Assembly (NCBI RefSeq): GCF_900110615.1
Contig: NZ_FOEI01000006.1
Span: 62,001-126,000 of the forward strand
Origin: Flavobacterium urocaniciphilum
GTDB taxonomy: Bacteria > Bacteroidota > Bacteroidia > Flavobacteriales > Flavobacteriaceae
Reading direction: 5' to 3'
DNA: 64,000 bases
Both the position numbers and the translations under genes were made by a program. This document shows positions 24,277 to 33,576 of this stretch, in pieces; position 1 is the first letter of the stretch, and every line of letters begins with the position of its first letter. Below the pieces are notes generated by a model, which saw only the letters and a list, made by a program, of their open reading frames with translations, was not told the origin of the DNA and did no database searches.

Positions 24277-26385
24277 ATGTCAATGAATTCACTTATACAT
24301 AAATTTAGAAATTCAACTTACTTCAAAGTTGTATCTTTAGTTTCGCTAGTATCATTTGGATTGCTATTAATTGTAGTGTTCCTCTATTTTTACATGCGTG
24401 TTCAGGAAAAAGCAATTTTTAAAAGCAGTAGAGAATTGTATGATAATGAAATTCATTCTCTTTTAAAATTGAATTCAGAATCTTATGAAGCGGTTGTAAA
24501 TGACGCTACGTATTGGGATGAATTTGTAACCTTTACAGAAACCAAAAATTTAAAATGGTTTAATACTTCCATAGCCGTTTTGATTGATACTTATAATGTA
24601 GAATATTTATCTGCATATTCAGCAAATGGCGAATTCATAACAAAAGTTTCTACCTTAAAAATTCAGACTAAAGATTTTATTCCTAAAGATGTTTTTGAAA
24701 AGCTTAGAGATAAAAAATTCGAAAAATTTTATTTAAGTATTCCAGAAGGGATTGTTGAGGTCTATGGCGCTTCAATACATCCTTCAAGTGATCCATTTAA
24801 AAATAAAACAAAAGCTTCGGGTTTCTTTATAATGGCAAGACTATTAGATAGAGAGTATTTTGCCAATATTGAAGAAATATGTAGTTCCAAGATTAAGTTT
24901 TATACAGGAAAAGAAAAGGCATTAAAAACGGTTTATACTACTATTCCTTTATTAGATATTAATGGAAGAGAAGTTTCTAAATTATATTGCAAAAGAGCTT
25001 ACGATATCGATTTTTATATTACCAAAAGTATATTATGTGTAATGGCAATTGCTATTATTATTTCATGGATCATATTTATATTTTTTGCTAATAAATGGTC
25101 GCGAGTGCCTTTGAATTTGATAAAAAGAATTCTGAAAAAGAATGATACTGCAGCAATTGAAAATCTAAAAAATATAAAAGGTGAATTCCGTTATATGGGT
25201 AAGCTTTTTGAAGAGAATTTTAGACAAAAAGCAGAATTAATTCATTCCAAACAAAAAGCAGAAGAAAGCGATAAGTTGAAATCTGCCTTTTTGATGAATT
25301 TATCTCATGAAATTAGAACACCAATGAATGCTATAGTTGGGTTTTCTGATTTATTGTTGGATGAAAAAATTACACCAGAAGAAAAACAAGAATTTGTTAG
25401 AATCGTGCAATACAATAGTCGAAACCTATTAAGTATTGTTGATGATTTAATAGAAATGTCTAAAATAGATTCCGATTTAATCAAACCAAATTTTAGTAGT
25501 GTTAATTTAAATCAATTATTACAGGCAACGTTTGAATCAGCACAGTTTTCAAATAAGAATCCGAATGTAGAAGTTAAACTTCAAAAACCTTCAGTTGAAT
25601 TAAGAAAAAACATCGTAACCGATGCAATTAAATTGAATCAAATTATCATCAATCTTTTAAATAATGCCTTAAAATTTACAGATGAAGGTTTTGTAATTTT
25701 AGATTGTGATGTAGATACCAATAAAAATTTAATTGTATTTCAAGTGAAAGATTCTGGAGTGGGTATTCCAGATACTTTTAAAGACAAAATTTTCAAACGA
25801 TTTAATAAAATAAATTCTAAAAATATTACCGCAAATGATGGTTTAGGTTTAGGTTTGGCCATTTCAAAATCGTATGTAGAAATGTTAAGTGGTTCTATTT
25901 CAGTTGAATCTAAAGAAGGATTAGGATCTACTTTTACCATTACAATTCCATTAATTTATGCGGATGATGAAACCGGAGAATTAGTAAAAACCGAATTAAT
26001 TGAAAATTACAGTTTAGGTAATGAAGAAATTGTTTTAGTTGCAGAAGATGATAATATCAATTTTAAATTGATTGAAAAGCTATTGAAGATATTCAATTTT
26101 AAAGTTATTCGCGCTAAAGACGGTTTAGAAGCTGTTGAAATTTGTAAAACGAATCATGAAATTGATTTAGTTTTTATGGACATTAAAATGCCTAATTTAG
26201 ATGGTTATGGTGCTTTCGAAAAGATTAGAGAATTCAATAAAGAAATACCAATAATTGCACAAACTTCTTATTCATTTCCAGAAGAAGTTCAGAAAATTCA
26301 GAAATTAGGTTTCAACGATTTTATATCTAAACCTTTAGATAAAGAATTACTCTACGATTTAATCAAAAAATACTTTAATAAGTAA
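24277..26385 (+). CDS. hybrid sensor histidine kinase with CHASE4-like sensor and receiver domain
   Basis: The 702-residue membrane protein has a first membrane segment at about 18-40, an extracytoplasmic CHASE4-like sensor (YEAVVNDATYWDEFVTF near 74-90), a second membrane segment near 250-270, a HisKA domain with phospho-acceptor H344 (NLSHEIRTPMNAIVGFSD), an HATPase domain (NLLNNALKFTDEG, VKDSGVGIP, GLGLGLAIS) and a C-terminal receiver domain with D635 (FMDIKMPNLDGY). It relays phosphate from His to its own Asp. A longer frame starting with TTG at 24244 exists; ATG at 24277 gives a conventional N-terminus. No separate output regulator is adjacent, so the partner is unknown. Confidence 0.92.
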   Translation: MSMNSLIHKFRNSTYFKVVSLVSLVSFGLLLIVVFLYFYMRVQEKAIFKSSRELYDNEIHSLLKLNSESYEAVVNDATYWDEFVTFTETKNLKWFNTSIAVLIDTYNVEYLSAYSANGEFITKVSTLKIQTKDFIPKDVFEKLRDKKFEKFYLSIPEGIVEVYGASIHPSSDPFKNKTKASGFFIMARLLDREYFANIEEICSSKIKFYTGKEKALKTVYTTIPLLDINGREVSKLYCKRAYDIDFYITKSILCVMAIAIIISWIIFIFFANKWSRVPLNLIKRILKKNDTAAIENLKNIKGEFRYMGKLFEENFRQKAELIHSKQKAEESDKLKSAFLMNLSHEIRTPMNAIVGFSDLLLDEKITPEEKQEFVRIVQYNSRNLLSIVDDLIEMSKIDSDLIKPNFSSVNLNQLLQATFESAQFSNKNPNVEVKLQKPSVELRKNIVTDAIKLNQIIINLLNNALKFTDEGFVILDCDVDTNKNLIVFQVKDSGVGIPDTFKDKIFKRFNKINSKNITANDGLGLGLAISKSYVEMLSGSISVESKEGLGSTFTITIPLIYADDETGELVKTELIENYSLGNEEIVLVAEDDNINFKLIEKLLKIFNFKVIRAKDGLEAVEICKTNHEIDLVFMDIKMPNLDGYGAFEKIREFNKEIPIIAQTSYSFPEEVQKIQKLGFNDFISKPLDKELLYDLIKKYFNK

Positions 26386-26453
26386 AAAACTTCCAAATTC
26401 ATTTAACGAAAAGGTTTACTTTCCCTATTTTTACACTCAAATTTAAATAGACT

Positions 26454-26939
26454 ATGAGTAAACCTTATAAAATATTTGTAAACAAGGTTAATACCTTCGA
26501 TTTTACAGATAATGATTTGTCAAAATTAGATGCTGTAAGTGTAGAAAATAACCATTTTCATGTACTTAAAGAAAATGCACCTTATCAAGCTGAAATTGTT
26601 TCTTCAGATTTTAATTCAAGAAAATATTCTGTAAAAGTTAATGGAAATACTTATGATGTTTCTATTGCAAACGAATTAGATTTATTAATTGAATCGATGG
26701 GAATTTCTGTTGGTGCAGGAAAAGTAGTAAACGAAATTAAAGCACCAATGCCAGGATTAATCTTGGAAGTTTGTGTAGCTGTCGGACAAGAAGTTTCAGA
26801 AAATGATCCTTTATTAATTTTAGAAGCTATGAAAATGGAAAATACATTAGTATCTCCACGTAGCGGAAAAATTAAGTCTATTGCTGTAGAAAAAAGTAAT
26901 GCTGTAGAAAAAGGACAATTGTTAATTGAGTTTGAATAG
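26454..26939 (+). CDS. biotin carboxyl carrier subunit of acyl-CoA carboxylase
   Basis: The 161-residue protein ends in a biotinyl domain (about 92-161) with the biotin-accepting K127 in LEAMKMENTLVSP. The N-terminal half is a linker region of the type found in propionyl-CoA or other acyl-CoA carboxylase carrier proteins, not the Ala/Pro-rich AccB of fatty acid synthesis. It is the first gene of a three-gene unit with a biotin carboxylase (27069) and a carboxyltransferase (28607). CCTATTTTTAC about 30 bases upstream could be a variant -7 box; similar text occurs before yicC. Confidence 0.92.
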   Translation: MSKPYKIFVNKVNTFDFTDNDLSKLDAVSVENNHFHVLKENAPYQAEIVSSDFNSRKYSVKVNGNTYDVSIANELDLLIESMGISVGAGKVVNEIKAPMPGLILEVCVAVGQEVSENDPLLILEAMKMENTLVSPRSGKIKSIAVEKSNAVEKGQLLIEFE

Positions 26940-26940
26940 A

Positions 26941-27063
26941 AGCCTCCCTTAATCCCTCCAAAGGAGGGACTTTTAAAATTGGGAGTAATAACAAAAATAA
27001 TATATAACCATAAAACTTTGAAGCAAAGTTTTTCAATTCCCCCACTTTGGGGGCTAGGGGGCT
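26941..27063. repeat. large imperfect inverted repeat inside the carboxylase operon
   Basis: Two G/C-rich palindromes, TCCCTCCAAAGGAGGGA (26953-26969) and CCCCCACTTTGGGGG (27039-27053), flank an AT-rich centre with its own hairpin (AAAACTTTG / CAAAGTTTT, about 27012-27032). The two outer parts are diverged inverted copies of each other (AGCCTCCCT at the left edge, AGGGGGCT at the right edge). Confidence 0.85.
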
Positions 27064-27068
27064 AACAT

Positions 27069-28508
27069 ATGAAAAAAATATTAGTTGCAAATAGAGGTGA
27101 AATTGCACTACGTGTAATGAAAACCGCAAAGAAAATGGGAATTAAAACAGTTGCTGTTTATTCAACTGTTGATAGAAATTCTCCACATGTAAAATTTGCT
27201 GATGAAGCGGTTTGTATTGGTGAAGCACCATCCAATCAATCGTATTTATTAGGAGATAAAATTATTGAAGTTTGTAAACAATTAGGGGTAGATGGAATTC
27301 ATCCAGGTTACGGATTTTTAAGTGAAAACTCTGATTTCTCTGAATTAGCAGAAAAAAATAATATTACGTTTATCGGACCAAAATCGCATGCGATGAAAAT
27401 CATGGGAAGTAAATTAGCCGCTAAAGATGCGGTTAAAGCTTTCAATATTCCTATGGTTCCAGGTTTAGATGAAGCGATTACTGATATCGCATTAGCTAAA
27501 AAAGTAGCTTCAGAAATTGGTTTTCCAATTTTAATTAAAGCTTCTGCTGGTGGTGGTGGAAAAGGTATGCGTATTGTAGAAAACGAAGCAGAATTTGAAT
27601 CACAAATGAATAGAGCTATTTCAGAAGCAACAAATGCCTTTGGTGATGGGTCGGTTTTCATTGAAAAATATGTAGGTTCTCCACGTCATATCGAAATTCA
27701 AGTCATGGCCGATAGTCATGGAAATATTTTATACCTTTTTGAAAGAGAATGTAGTATTCAACGTCGTCATCAAAAAGTAGTTGAAGAAGCACCATCTTCA
27801 GTATTAACTCCAGAAATCCGTAAAGCAATGGGTGAAGCTGCTGTTCGTGTAGCGCAATCATGTGATTATTTAGGTGCTGGAACAGTTGAATTTTTATTAG
27901 ACGAAAATAAAAACTTCTATTTCTTAGAAATGAATACGCGTTTACAAGTAGAACATCCTGTTACTGAAATGATTACAGGGATGGATTTAGTTGAAATGCA
28001 AATTCGTGTAGCAAGAGGTGAAGCGTTACCAATTAAGCAAGAAGATTTAGTTATTAATGGTCATGCTATGGAATTACGTGTTTATGCAGAAGATCCATTA
28101 AACGACTTTTTACCAAGTGTTGGACATTTAGATGTGTACCAAATTCCGGTAGGTGAAGGAATCCGTGTTGATAATGGTTTCGAACAAGGAATGGATGTGC
28201 CAATATATTACGATCCAATGTTGGCTAAATTAATTACGTACGGAAAAACGCGTGAGGAATCAATTGAATTAATGATTAAAGCCATTGAGCAATACAAAGT
28301 GGAAGGCGTAAGCACAACTTTACCTTTTGGTACTTTCGTAATGGAGCATGAAGCATTCCGTTCTGGAAATTTTGACACGAATTTCGTTAAGAAATATTAC
28401 GATAGCGATAAATTAAAAGCGCAATTCGATAAAGAAGCAGAAATTGCTGCTTTAGTAGCTTTGAAAAAGTATTTAGAAGATAAAGATATAGTTAGAGTTC
28501 CGAATTAA
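27069..28508 (+). CDS. biotin carboxylase subunit of acyl-CoA carboxylase
   Basis: The 479-residue ATP-grasp enzyme carboxylates biotin with bicarbonate and ATP. Motifs include MKKILVANRGEIALRVM at the start, HPGYGFLSEN, the glycine-rich ATP loop KASAGGGGKGMRIV, FIEKYVGSPRHIEIQV, ERECSIQRRHQKVVEEAPS, FLEMNTRLQVEHPVTE, and the C-terminal DNGFEQGMDVPIYYDPMLAK. Length is a little over AccC. Its place between a carrier protein and a propionyl-type carboxyltransferase shows it serves the same complex. The 129 bases before it are the inverted repeat described separately. Confidence 0.93.
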   Translation: MKKILVANRGEIALRVMKTAKKMGIKTVAVYSTVDRNSPHVKFADEAVCIGEAPSNQSYLLGDKIIEVCKQLGVDGIHPGYGFLSENSDFSELAEKNNITFIGPKSHAMKIMGSKLAAKDAVKAFNIPMVPGLDEAITDIALAKKVASEIGFPILIKASAGGGGKGMRIVENEAEFESQMNRAISEATNAFGDGSVFIEKYVGSPRHIEIQVMADSHGNILYLFERECSIQRRHQKVVEEAPSSVLTPEIRKAMGEAAVRVAQSCDYLGAGTVEFLLDENKNFYFLEMNTRLQVEHPVTEMITGMDLVEMQIRVARGEALPIKQEDLVINGHAMELRVYAEDPLNDFLPSVGHLDVYQIPVGEGIRVDNGFEQGMDVPIYYDPMLAKLITYGKTREESIELMIKAIEQYKVEGVSTTLPFGTFVMEHEAFRSGNFDTNFVKKYYDSDKLKAQFDKEAEIAALVALKKYLEDKDIVRVPN

Positions 28509-28600
28509 GAAGAACCAAGTAAAAAGGTAAAAGTAAAAAGGGATAAGCAAAAGAGTCAAGTAAAAAAGCTAAAGGCTAATTGCTAATCGCTAAAAGCTAA
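28509..28600. repeat. low-complexity intergenic tract
   Basis: The 98-bp gap between two operon genes is built from variants of AAGTAAAAAG and GCTAAA (for example GCTAATTGCTAATCGCTAAA). It begins directly after the stop codon, like the tracts after menF and gpsA. Confidence 0.7.
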
Positions 28601-28606
28601 AAAACT

Positions 28607-30148
28607 ATGCAAGACAAAATAAAAATATTAGAAGATAAAATTGCTTTAGCCAAATTAGGCGGTGGCGAAAAAAGAATTGCTTCTCATCATGCTAAAAAGA
28701 AATTAACAGCAAGAGAACGAATTGAATATTTATTAGATGAAGGTTCTTTTGAAGAAATTGGGATGTTGGTTACACATCGTACAACTGATTTCGGAATGGA
28801 AAAAGAACAATATTACGGAGATGGTGTTGTAACCGGTTACGGAACTATAAATGGAAGAGCTGTGTACATTTTTGCACAAGATTTTACTGTTTTTGGTGGT
28901 TCGTTATCGGAAACACATGCTGAAAAAATCTGTAAAGTAATGGATATGGCCTTGAAAAATGGCGTGCCTATGATTGGTTTAAACGATTCTGGTGGAGCGC
29001 GTATTCAAGAAGGTGTACGTTCATTAGGTGGTTATGCTGATATTTTTTACAGAAACGTTCAGGCATCTGGAGTAATTCCACAAATTTCTGCGATTATGGG
29101 ACCATGTGCGGGTGGTGCGGTTTATTCTCCTGCAATGACCGATTTTACGATGATGGTAGAAAATACAAGTTATATGTTTGTAACGGGACCAAACGTTGTG
29201 AAAACAGTTACGAATGAAGATGTAACTTCAGAAGAATTAGGTGGTGCCAGTACGCATTCATCTAAATCGGGAGTAGCACATATCACTTCAGAAAATGGAA
29301 TTGAATGTTTAGAAGACATCAAACGTTTATTGAGTTATATTCCTCAAAATAATAGAGAAACAACGCCTAGAATTCCTTTTGAATTAAAAGATGAAATTAG
29401 AGAGCAATTGAGTACTATTGTTCCAGATTCGGCTAATAAACCGTACGATATGCACGATGTTATCAAAGGAATTATTGACGAAGATTCTTTCTTTGAAATT
29501 CATAAAAACTTTGCCGAAAATATCATCGTAGGTTTTGCTCGTTTAGGAGGTAGAAGTATTGGTGTAGTGGCGAATCAACCTATGTTTTTAGCTGGATGTT
29601 TAGATGTAAACAGTTCAATTAAAGCAGCACGTTTTGTGCGTTTTTGCGATTGTTTCAATATTCCTTTATTAGTATTAGAAGATGTACCAGGATTTTTACC
29701 AGGAACAGATCAAGAATGGAACGGAATTATCACGCATGGAGCGAAATTATTATATGCTTTTAGTGAAGCGACAGTACCTAGAATTACGGTAATTACACGT
29801 AAAGCTTATGGTGGTGCATACGATGTAATGAACTCGAAACACATTGGTGCCGATATGAATTTTGCTTGGCCAAGTGCAGAAATTGCGGTAATGGGAGCAA
29901 AAGGAGCTTCGGAAATTATCTTTAAGAAAGAAATTAGTGAAGCCGCCGATCCTGCAGCGAAATTATTAGAAAAAGAACAAGAATACGCCGATTTATTCGC
30001 GAATCCATATACAGCAGCGCAACGTGGATTTATCGATGAGGTTATTTTACCAAAAGATACGCGTAAGAAACTAATAAAAGCGTACAGCATGCTAGAAAAC
30101 AAACAGGTGTTAACGCCAGCAAGAAAACACGGTAACATTCCTTTATAA
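28607..30148 (+). CDS. pccB: propionyl-CoA carboxylase beta subunit (carboxyltransferase)
   Basis: The 513-residue protein is an acyl-CoA carboxyltransferase. Characteristic segments are the start ([19 protein letters not shown]), [67 protein letters not shown] and [15 protein letters not shown]. The 510-residue length and the [11 protein letters not shown] text point to propionyl-CoA (or short acyl-CoA) rather than acetyl-CoA as substrate. Product (S)-methylmalonyl-CoA would feed MutAB after epimerisation. It is the last gene of the unit and is followed by a terminator. Confidence 0.93.
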   Translation: MQDKIKILEDKIALAKLGGGEKRIASHHAKKKLTARERIEYLLDEGSFEEIGMLVTHRTTDFGMEKEQYYGDGVVTGYGTINGRAVYIFAQDFTVFGGSLSETHAEKICKVMDMALKNGVPMIGLNDSGGARIQEGVRSLGGYADIFYRNVQASGVIPQISAIMGPCAGGAVYSPAMTDFTMMVENTSYMFVTGPNVVKTVTNEDVTSEELGGASTHSSKSGVAHITSENGIECLEDIKRLLSYIPQNNRETTPRIPFELKDEIREQLSTIVPDSANKPYDMHDVIKGIIDEDSFFEIHKNFAENIIVGFARLGGRSIGVVANQPMFLAGCLDVNSSIKAARFVRFCDCFNIPLLVLEDVPGFLPGTDQEWNGIITHGAKLLYAFSEATVPRITVITRKAYGGAYDVMNSKHIGADMNFAWPSAEIAVMGAKGASEIIFKKEISEAADPAAKLLEKEQEYADLFANPYTAAQRGFIDEVILPKDTRKKLIKAYSMLENKQVLTPARKHGNIPL

Positions 30149-30153
30149 AAATA

Positions 30154-30187
30154 AAAAACTCCCAATGTAAGTTGGGAGTTTTTTTTT
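30154..30187. terminator. bidirectional terminator after pccB
   Basis: Stem AAAACTCCCAA / TTGGGAGTTTT with a 6-base loop and T run, between convergent genes. Confidence 0.93.
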
Positions 30188-30203
30188 ATTGTATTAAAAT
30201 GGT

Positions 30204-30554
30204 CTATTCTAAATCTAATTCTTTTTTAATTTTATTGGGAAGTTTTGCTTTTACTAATTCAAACGATTGTTGAATAAAATTCTCCCAATCGGAACGATTC
30301 ATTTTGCTAATGTCTTCAATTAAAACCCATTTGTATCTCGCTACATAAGGCGCAGGTTTAAAATAGGGTAGCGCAATTAATTCTTCAAATTGTTCTTCAG
30401 TGACTTTAAAAGAAGCACTTGTAGGAACTTCATCTAACCCCACTACACAAAACATTTTATCTCCAATACAAAAACACAAATCATGTCCCCATTTTATATC
30501 TTGTGTCACTTTTGGTAAGGAAATACAAATCTGAGTTATTTCTTCAATGTTCAT
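30204..30554 (-). CDS. MmcQ/YjbR family protein
   Basis: The 116-residue protein is a CyaY-like fold protein of the MmcQ/YjbR family, identified by the start ITQICISLPKVTQDIKWGHDL, the FCVVGL and SFKVTEEQFEEL segments, and the end YKWVLIEDISKMNRSDWENFI. These proteins are described as putative DNA-binding proteins but their role is not established. It is the last of three closely spaced minus-strand genes (gaps of 11 bases and a one-base overlap). The fold is shared with domains of the first gene of the set. Confidence 0.85.
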   Translation of the reverse strand: MNIEEITQICISLPKVTQDIKWGHDLCFCIGDKMFCVVGLDEVPTSASFKVTEEQFEELIALPYFKPAPYVARYKWVLIEDISKMNRSDWENFIQQSFELVKAKLPNKIKKELDLE

Positions 30555-30565
30555 GGTGTTTGTAT

Positions 30566-31063
30566 TTATGGTTCAATAAATCGCCAATTATCTAATACTA
30601 ATGTAATGATAGAATGTCCCCAAGTTTCATAAGCCATTAATTTGGATCTAACTGGAATGATGCTCGTTTTAACCCAATCTTGACTTCTAGGTGTATACAT
30701 GTGTGCATCATAAATTAGATCTTTTTGAAACGGATTAGTAACACTCAGCATAGTTATAATGTTTTTTCTGTCTTCCGCATTTTGAATGAAATCGATTTCA
30801 ATGGTTTTAGTCGGATTTTCATTTTTCTCAACAACTTTCATGGATGAAATTGTGTCGTTACTAATTTCACATTCTATAAAAAGTTTTTCACCACAATAAA
30901 TTTGCAAAATTTTCTCTTTTACAAAATAAGGAGTTTCCGGCACATCCATTTTGTATTGATGTGTTTCGTCTGCAGCAATTTCTAATGTAAATGCTTTTCT
31001 TTTTTCTTGACTAAATGAAAGTGTAAAAAAGAATACACTTAAAAGGATTAATATTTTTCTCAT
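30566..31063 (-). CDS. exported hypothetical protein
   Basis: The 165-residue protein has a signal peptide, MRKILILLSVFFFTLSFSQ, of the type common in Flavobacteriaceae, followed by a beta-rich domain of about 145 residues with no motif I recognise. The start codon overlaps the previous stop by one base. Nothing in the sequence suggests an enzyme. Confidence 0.7.
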   Translation of the reverse strand: MRKILILLSVFFFTLSFSQEKRKAFTLEIAADETHQYKMDVPETPYFVKEKILQIYCGEKLFIECEISNDTISSMKVVEKNENPTKTIEIDFIQNAEDRKNIITMLSVTNPFQKDLIYDAHMYTPRSQDWVKTSIIPVRSKLMAYETWGHSIITLVLDNWRFIEP

Positions 31064-31623
31064 TATTTGTATTTATCGTTTAAACCCATGCCTTGTAAAA
31101 TCATAGGTACAATCTTTTCAACACGTTTTAATTTGGTTGCTTCTTGTTTGGCTTCGTTAATGTACAAATTGTATTCTTTTTGCTTTCCTGGCGTTAGTTT
31201 ATCAAAAGCATTTTTTAAATTAATATTGTTTTTAAATTCTAATTCTAAGAATTCTGAAACTGGAATGGCTGTAAACTTCTCAGGAGCAATTTTTAAGCCT
31301 TTTTTTTCGATTTCTATGGCTTCATAAATATATTCCGTAATTTTCTTTTCATCAATTTCTGAAATAGAAGTAAAGCGCCATTGACGCAACGATTTGGTTT
31401 TACCTTCTTGTGCATTTACCAATACATTATATTTGTCCGTTAAGAAAACACCGTTATAAAACCAAAGGGTAAAAAAGTTTTTAAAACCGCCATAACTCAC
31501 CACATTTTTTCCATTATAAGTAAAAACTTCAGTGCCCCATTTTATTGTTTTTTCTAAAGGAAGTTTGTTAATGATAGAAGCAATAACATCTAATTCTTCC
31601 GACCATTGAGTATTGTTTTGCAT
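31063..31623 (-). CDS. DUF1801/YdeI-like protein
   Basis: The 186-residue cytoplasmic protein starts with a DUF1801 (YdhG-like) domain (LDVIASIINKLPLEKTIKWGTEVFTYNGKNVVSYGGF ... in part) and ends with a YdeI/OmpD-associated C-terminal helix region (FDKLTPGKQKEYNLYINEAK, then TKLKRVEKIVPMILQGMG). Proteins with this pair of domains are common but uncharacterised. It is first in the three-gene minus-strand set ending with the MmcQ/YjbR gene. Confidence 0.8.
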   Translation of the reverse strand: MQNNTQWSEELDVIASIINKLPLEKTIKWGTEVFTYNGKNVVSYGGFKNFFTLWFYNGVFLTDKYNVLVNAQEGKTKSLRQWRFTSISEIDEKKITEYIYEAIEIEKKGLKIAPEKFTAIPVSEFLELEFKNNINLKNAFDKLTPGKQKEYNLYINEAKQEATKLKRVEKIVPMILQGMGLNDKYK

Positions 31624-31649
31624 AGATATTGTTTTATGGTAAATCTAAA

Positions 31650-31687
31650 AAAAAAATCCCCAATTATCGCTAATTGAGGAGTTTTTT
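31650..31687 (-). terminator. terminator downstream of the nucleoid-associated protein gene
   Basis: On the minus strand the imperfect stem around TCCTCAATTA / TAATTGGGGA is followed by a T run. One base pair is mismatched. Confidence 0.7.
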
Positions 31688-31693
31688 AATTTT

Positions 31694-31749
31694 GTCTAAA
31701 GTCTAAAGTCTAAAGTCTAAAGTCTAAAGTCTAAAGTCTAAATTCTAAA
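31694..31749. repeat. tandem heptamer array (GTCTAAA x7 plus one variant)
   Basis: Seven perfect GTCTAAA units (31694-31742) and one TTCTAAA unit (31743-31749). It lies immediately after the stop codon of the minus-strand nucleoid-associated protein gene. Confidence 0.97.
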
Positions 31750-31753
31750 TTTA

Positions 31754-32812
31754 TTACGATTTATTCTCTTTGTTGAAGTACACTAAGTAATAATACATTT
31801 GTTTTTCTTCGTCCCAACCTTTTTCAACAAATTTTTCAGCACTTTCAGGGTTAATGAAATCTAATTTAATTTGAATGTTGGTATCTAATTCAATTGTGTT
31901 TTTTAATTTCCTACGAACATCTGTTACTGCTGCATTAGCAATAGGGAAGTCGGAAACATCTTCAATGCTGTATTTTGCACCACGATCAACTTTATAATTT
32001 TTAAATTCTGGGATTAAATCCGGATTTACAATTACGTCATTTAAGAAAGCTGTTTCTTCAAAGTTATCGTTTTTAGCAAAGTGATTTACCGCACGATTCA
32101 TGAATAAAACTTCTTCTTTTTTATCTTCAGCAGGTAAAACAACTTCTTTAGCAAAATCTTTACAAAATTGTAAGTATTTTTTAGTCATAAATGTTTCATC
32201 TTGAAATACATCTACACTTAAAAAATGCTCTAACCAATAACGTGCATCATAACGGTTGCTATCTACGGTTAATATTTTGTAACCTTCTTCTTTTTTGTAG
32301 TTAAAAATTAAACAACCTTTATCTAACTTGTTTAAGTTGATTCCGTCTTGTAAAATCATTTCTAAATCGCTTCCTTTTTCTTCAAATTGTAAGAAGTCGG
32401 TTTTGATTTCACTTTTGAAAACTCCAATAGCGTCAACAACATTATTATCAATAGAAATGTTCGTTAAATATGCTACATAAACTTCTCCATTTTTAATATG
32501 TGGATGATTCGATTGCTCGAATAAATGTTGCGTGATTTTTTTAGAAACATTATGAATTTCACTTGGTTTATTGAAAACTTCCGTAACCAAATTGAACATT
32601 TCATTGTATTCTAAATCTACATCGTGTGCAAACTGATAGTAGTTTTCTTCTTTTTCACGAAAAGCCTTAAAAAAGTATTCCTTTAACAAAGGCATAATCT
32701 CATCATTTAAGGTATATGGATTTTCAGATAAGAAAATAGCTTCGTTTCTACTTTTATTTCCTACTCGGTGAATAGAAAGGTTTTCGATATGTGTATTAAA
32801 TAAGTTTATCAT
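31754..32812 (-). CDS. nucleoid-associated protein (NdpA family)
   Basis: The 352-residue protein matches the 37-kDa nucleoid-associated family: start MINLFNTHIENLSIHRVGN, the VYVAYLTNISIDNNVVDAIG segment, IFNYKKEEGYKILTVDS, RYWLEHFLSVDVFQD and a C-terminal IKLDFINPESAEKFVEKGWD. I chose the ATG at 32812; the longer frame to 32842 only adds ten residues encoded by intergenic repeat text (TGTCAATTAGTC-like). These proteins bind DNA and are found with the nucleoid, but the molecular role is poorly defined. It ends against the heptamer array. Confidence 0.85.
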   Translation of the reverse strand: MINLFNTHIENLSIHRVGNKSRNEAIFLSENPYTLNDEIMPLLKEYFFKAFREKEENYYQFAHDVDLEYNEMFNLVTEVFNKPSEIHNVSKKITQHLFEQSNHPHIKNGEVYVAYLTNISIDNNVVDAIGVFKSEIKTDFLQFEEKGSDLEMILQDGINLNKLDKGCLIFNYKKEEGYKILTVDSNRYDARYWLEHFLSVDVFQDETFMTKKYLQFCKDFAKEVVLPAEDKKEEVLFMNRAVNHFAKNDNFEETAFLNDVIVNPDLIPEFKNYKVDRGAKYSIEDVSDFPIANAAVTDVRRKLKNTIELDTNIQIKLDFINPESAEKFVEKGWDEEKQMYYYLVYFNKENKS

Positions 32813-32923
32813 TTTTAATGTGTCAATTAGTCTATTTGACAATTAGTCAATTAACTGTGATTATTAATATTTATTTAGTATTTCAATTGGCACATCGCCG
32901 TATTCGCACATTGACTAATTGAA

Positions 32924-33475
32924 TTAGTTCCAGTTTTCATCAAATCCCATGTCTTCGAAGCTATCGTCGCCATCAAACATATCGAAGTCTTCTTCATCAT
33001 AATCGTCTTCATGTTCGCCATATAAGTCTTCCTCATTGAAATCGGCACCTCTAAATCCGCTTGTTGTAGCTTCATCTGGTAAAACACCGTGAGAAAATAA
33101 TAAAGTAGGGTAATCTACATCGTCTTTTTTCTCTTCAACAGCTCCTAATTCTACAAAGAATGTCCACATTGAGAAGAAATCATATACGTAAACGATTTTA
33201 GTATTTTGCTCATGTACTAAATCTTCAATTTTATATTCGGCCATCGTTTTAATTTCACCAGGAACATCACCCGTATCAAACATCGGAATTCCGTCTTCTT
33301 CATGCCAAGCCCAATCGTCTGAACAAGTAAAAAAAGATCCTGTTTCTGTTCCGTCAAAACCGAAAGCATTAACTAAAGCATTGTGTAAATCTTCAAGTGT
33401 ATTGTCACTTTCTATAGCAATATCTCTAAAAATATCGTCTTCAGCATCAAGAATTGCTCTAAACTTGTAAATCAT
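32924..33475 (-). CDS. plasmid pRiA4b ORF-3-like protein with acidic tail
   Basis: The 183-residue protein belongs to the pRiA4b ORF-3 family, seen in MIYKFRAILDAEDDIFRDI, LEDLHNALVNAFGFDGTE, SDDWAWHEEDG, IVYVYDFFSMWTFFVELG. These short proteins are often found in mobile elements as passengers, but here there is no transposase and the gene seems to be chromosomal. The last ~40 residues are mostly Asp, Glu and Phe/Met and are probably disordered. CAAAAGTA at 33495-33502 (TACTTTTG on the minus strand) is a probable -7 box. Function unknown. Confidence 0.85.
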   Translation of the reverse strand: MIYKFRAILDAEDDIFRDIAIESDNTLEDLHNALVNAFGFDGTETGSFFTCSDDWAWHEEDGIPMFDTGDVPGEIKTMAEYKIEDLVHEQNTKIVYVYDFFSMWTFFVELGAVEEKKDDVDYPTLLFSHGVLPDEATTSGFRGADFNEEDLYGEHEDDYDEEDFDMFDGDDSFEDMGFDENWN

Positions 33476-33576
33476 AATTTGTAATTTTAAGGTGCAAAAG
33501 TAAGTAATATTTAAAAGGTTTTTTACTCAAAAACACGATTGTTGATAAATAGTTTTATCGTATAGGAATCAATAAT

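Noticed and set aside
32924-33475. pRiA4b ORF-3-like gene as evidence of a transposon
   Set aside because: No transposase, inverted ends or base-composition change around it.
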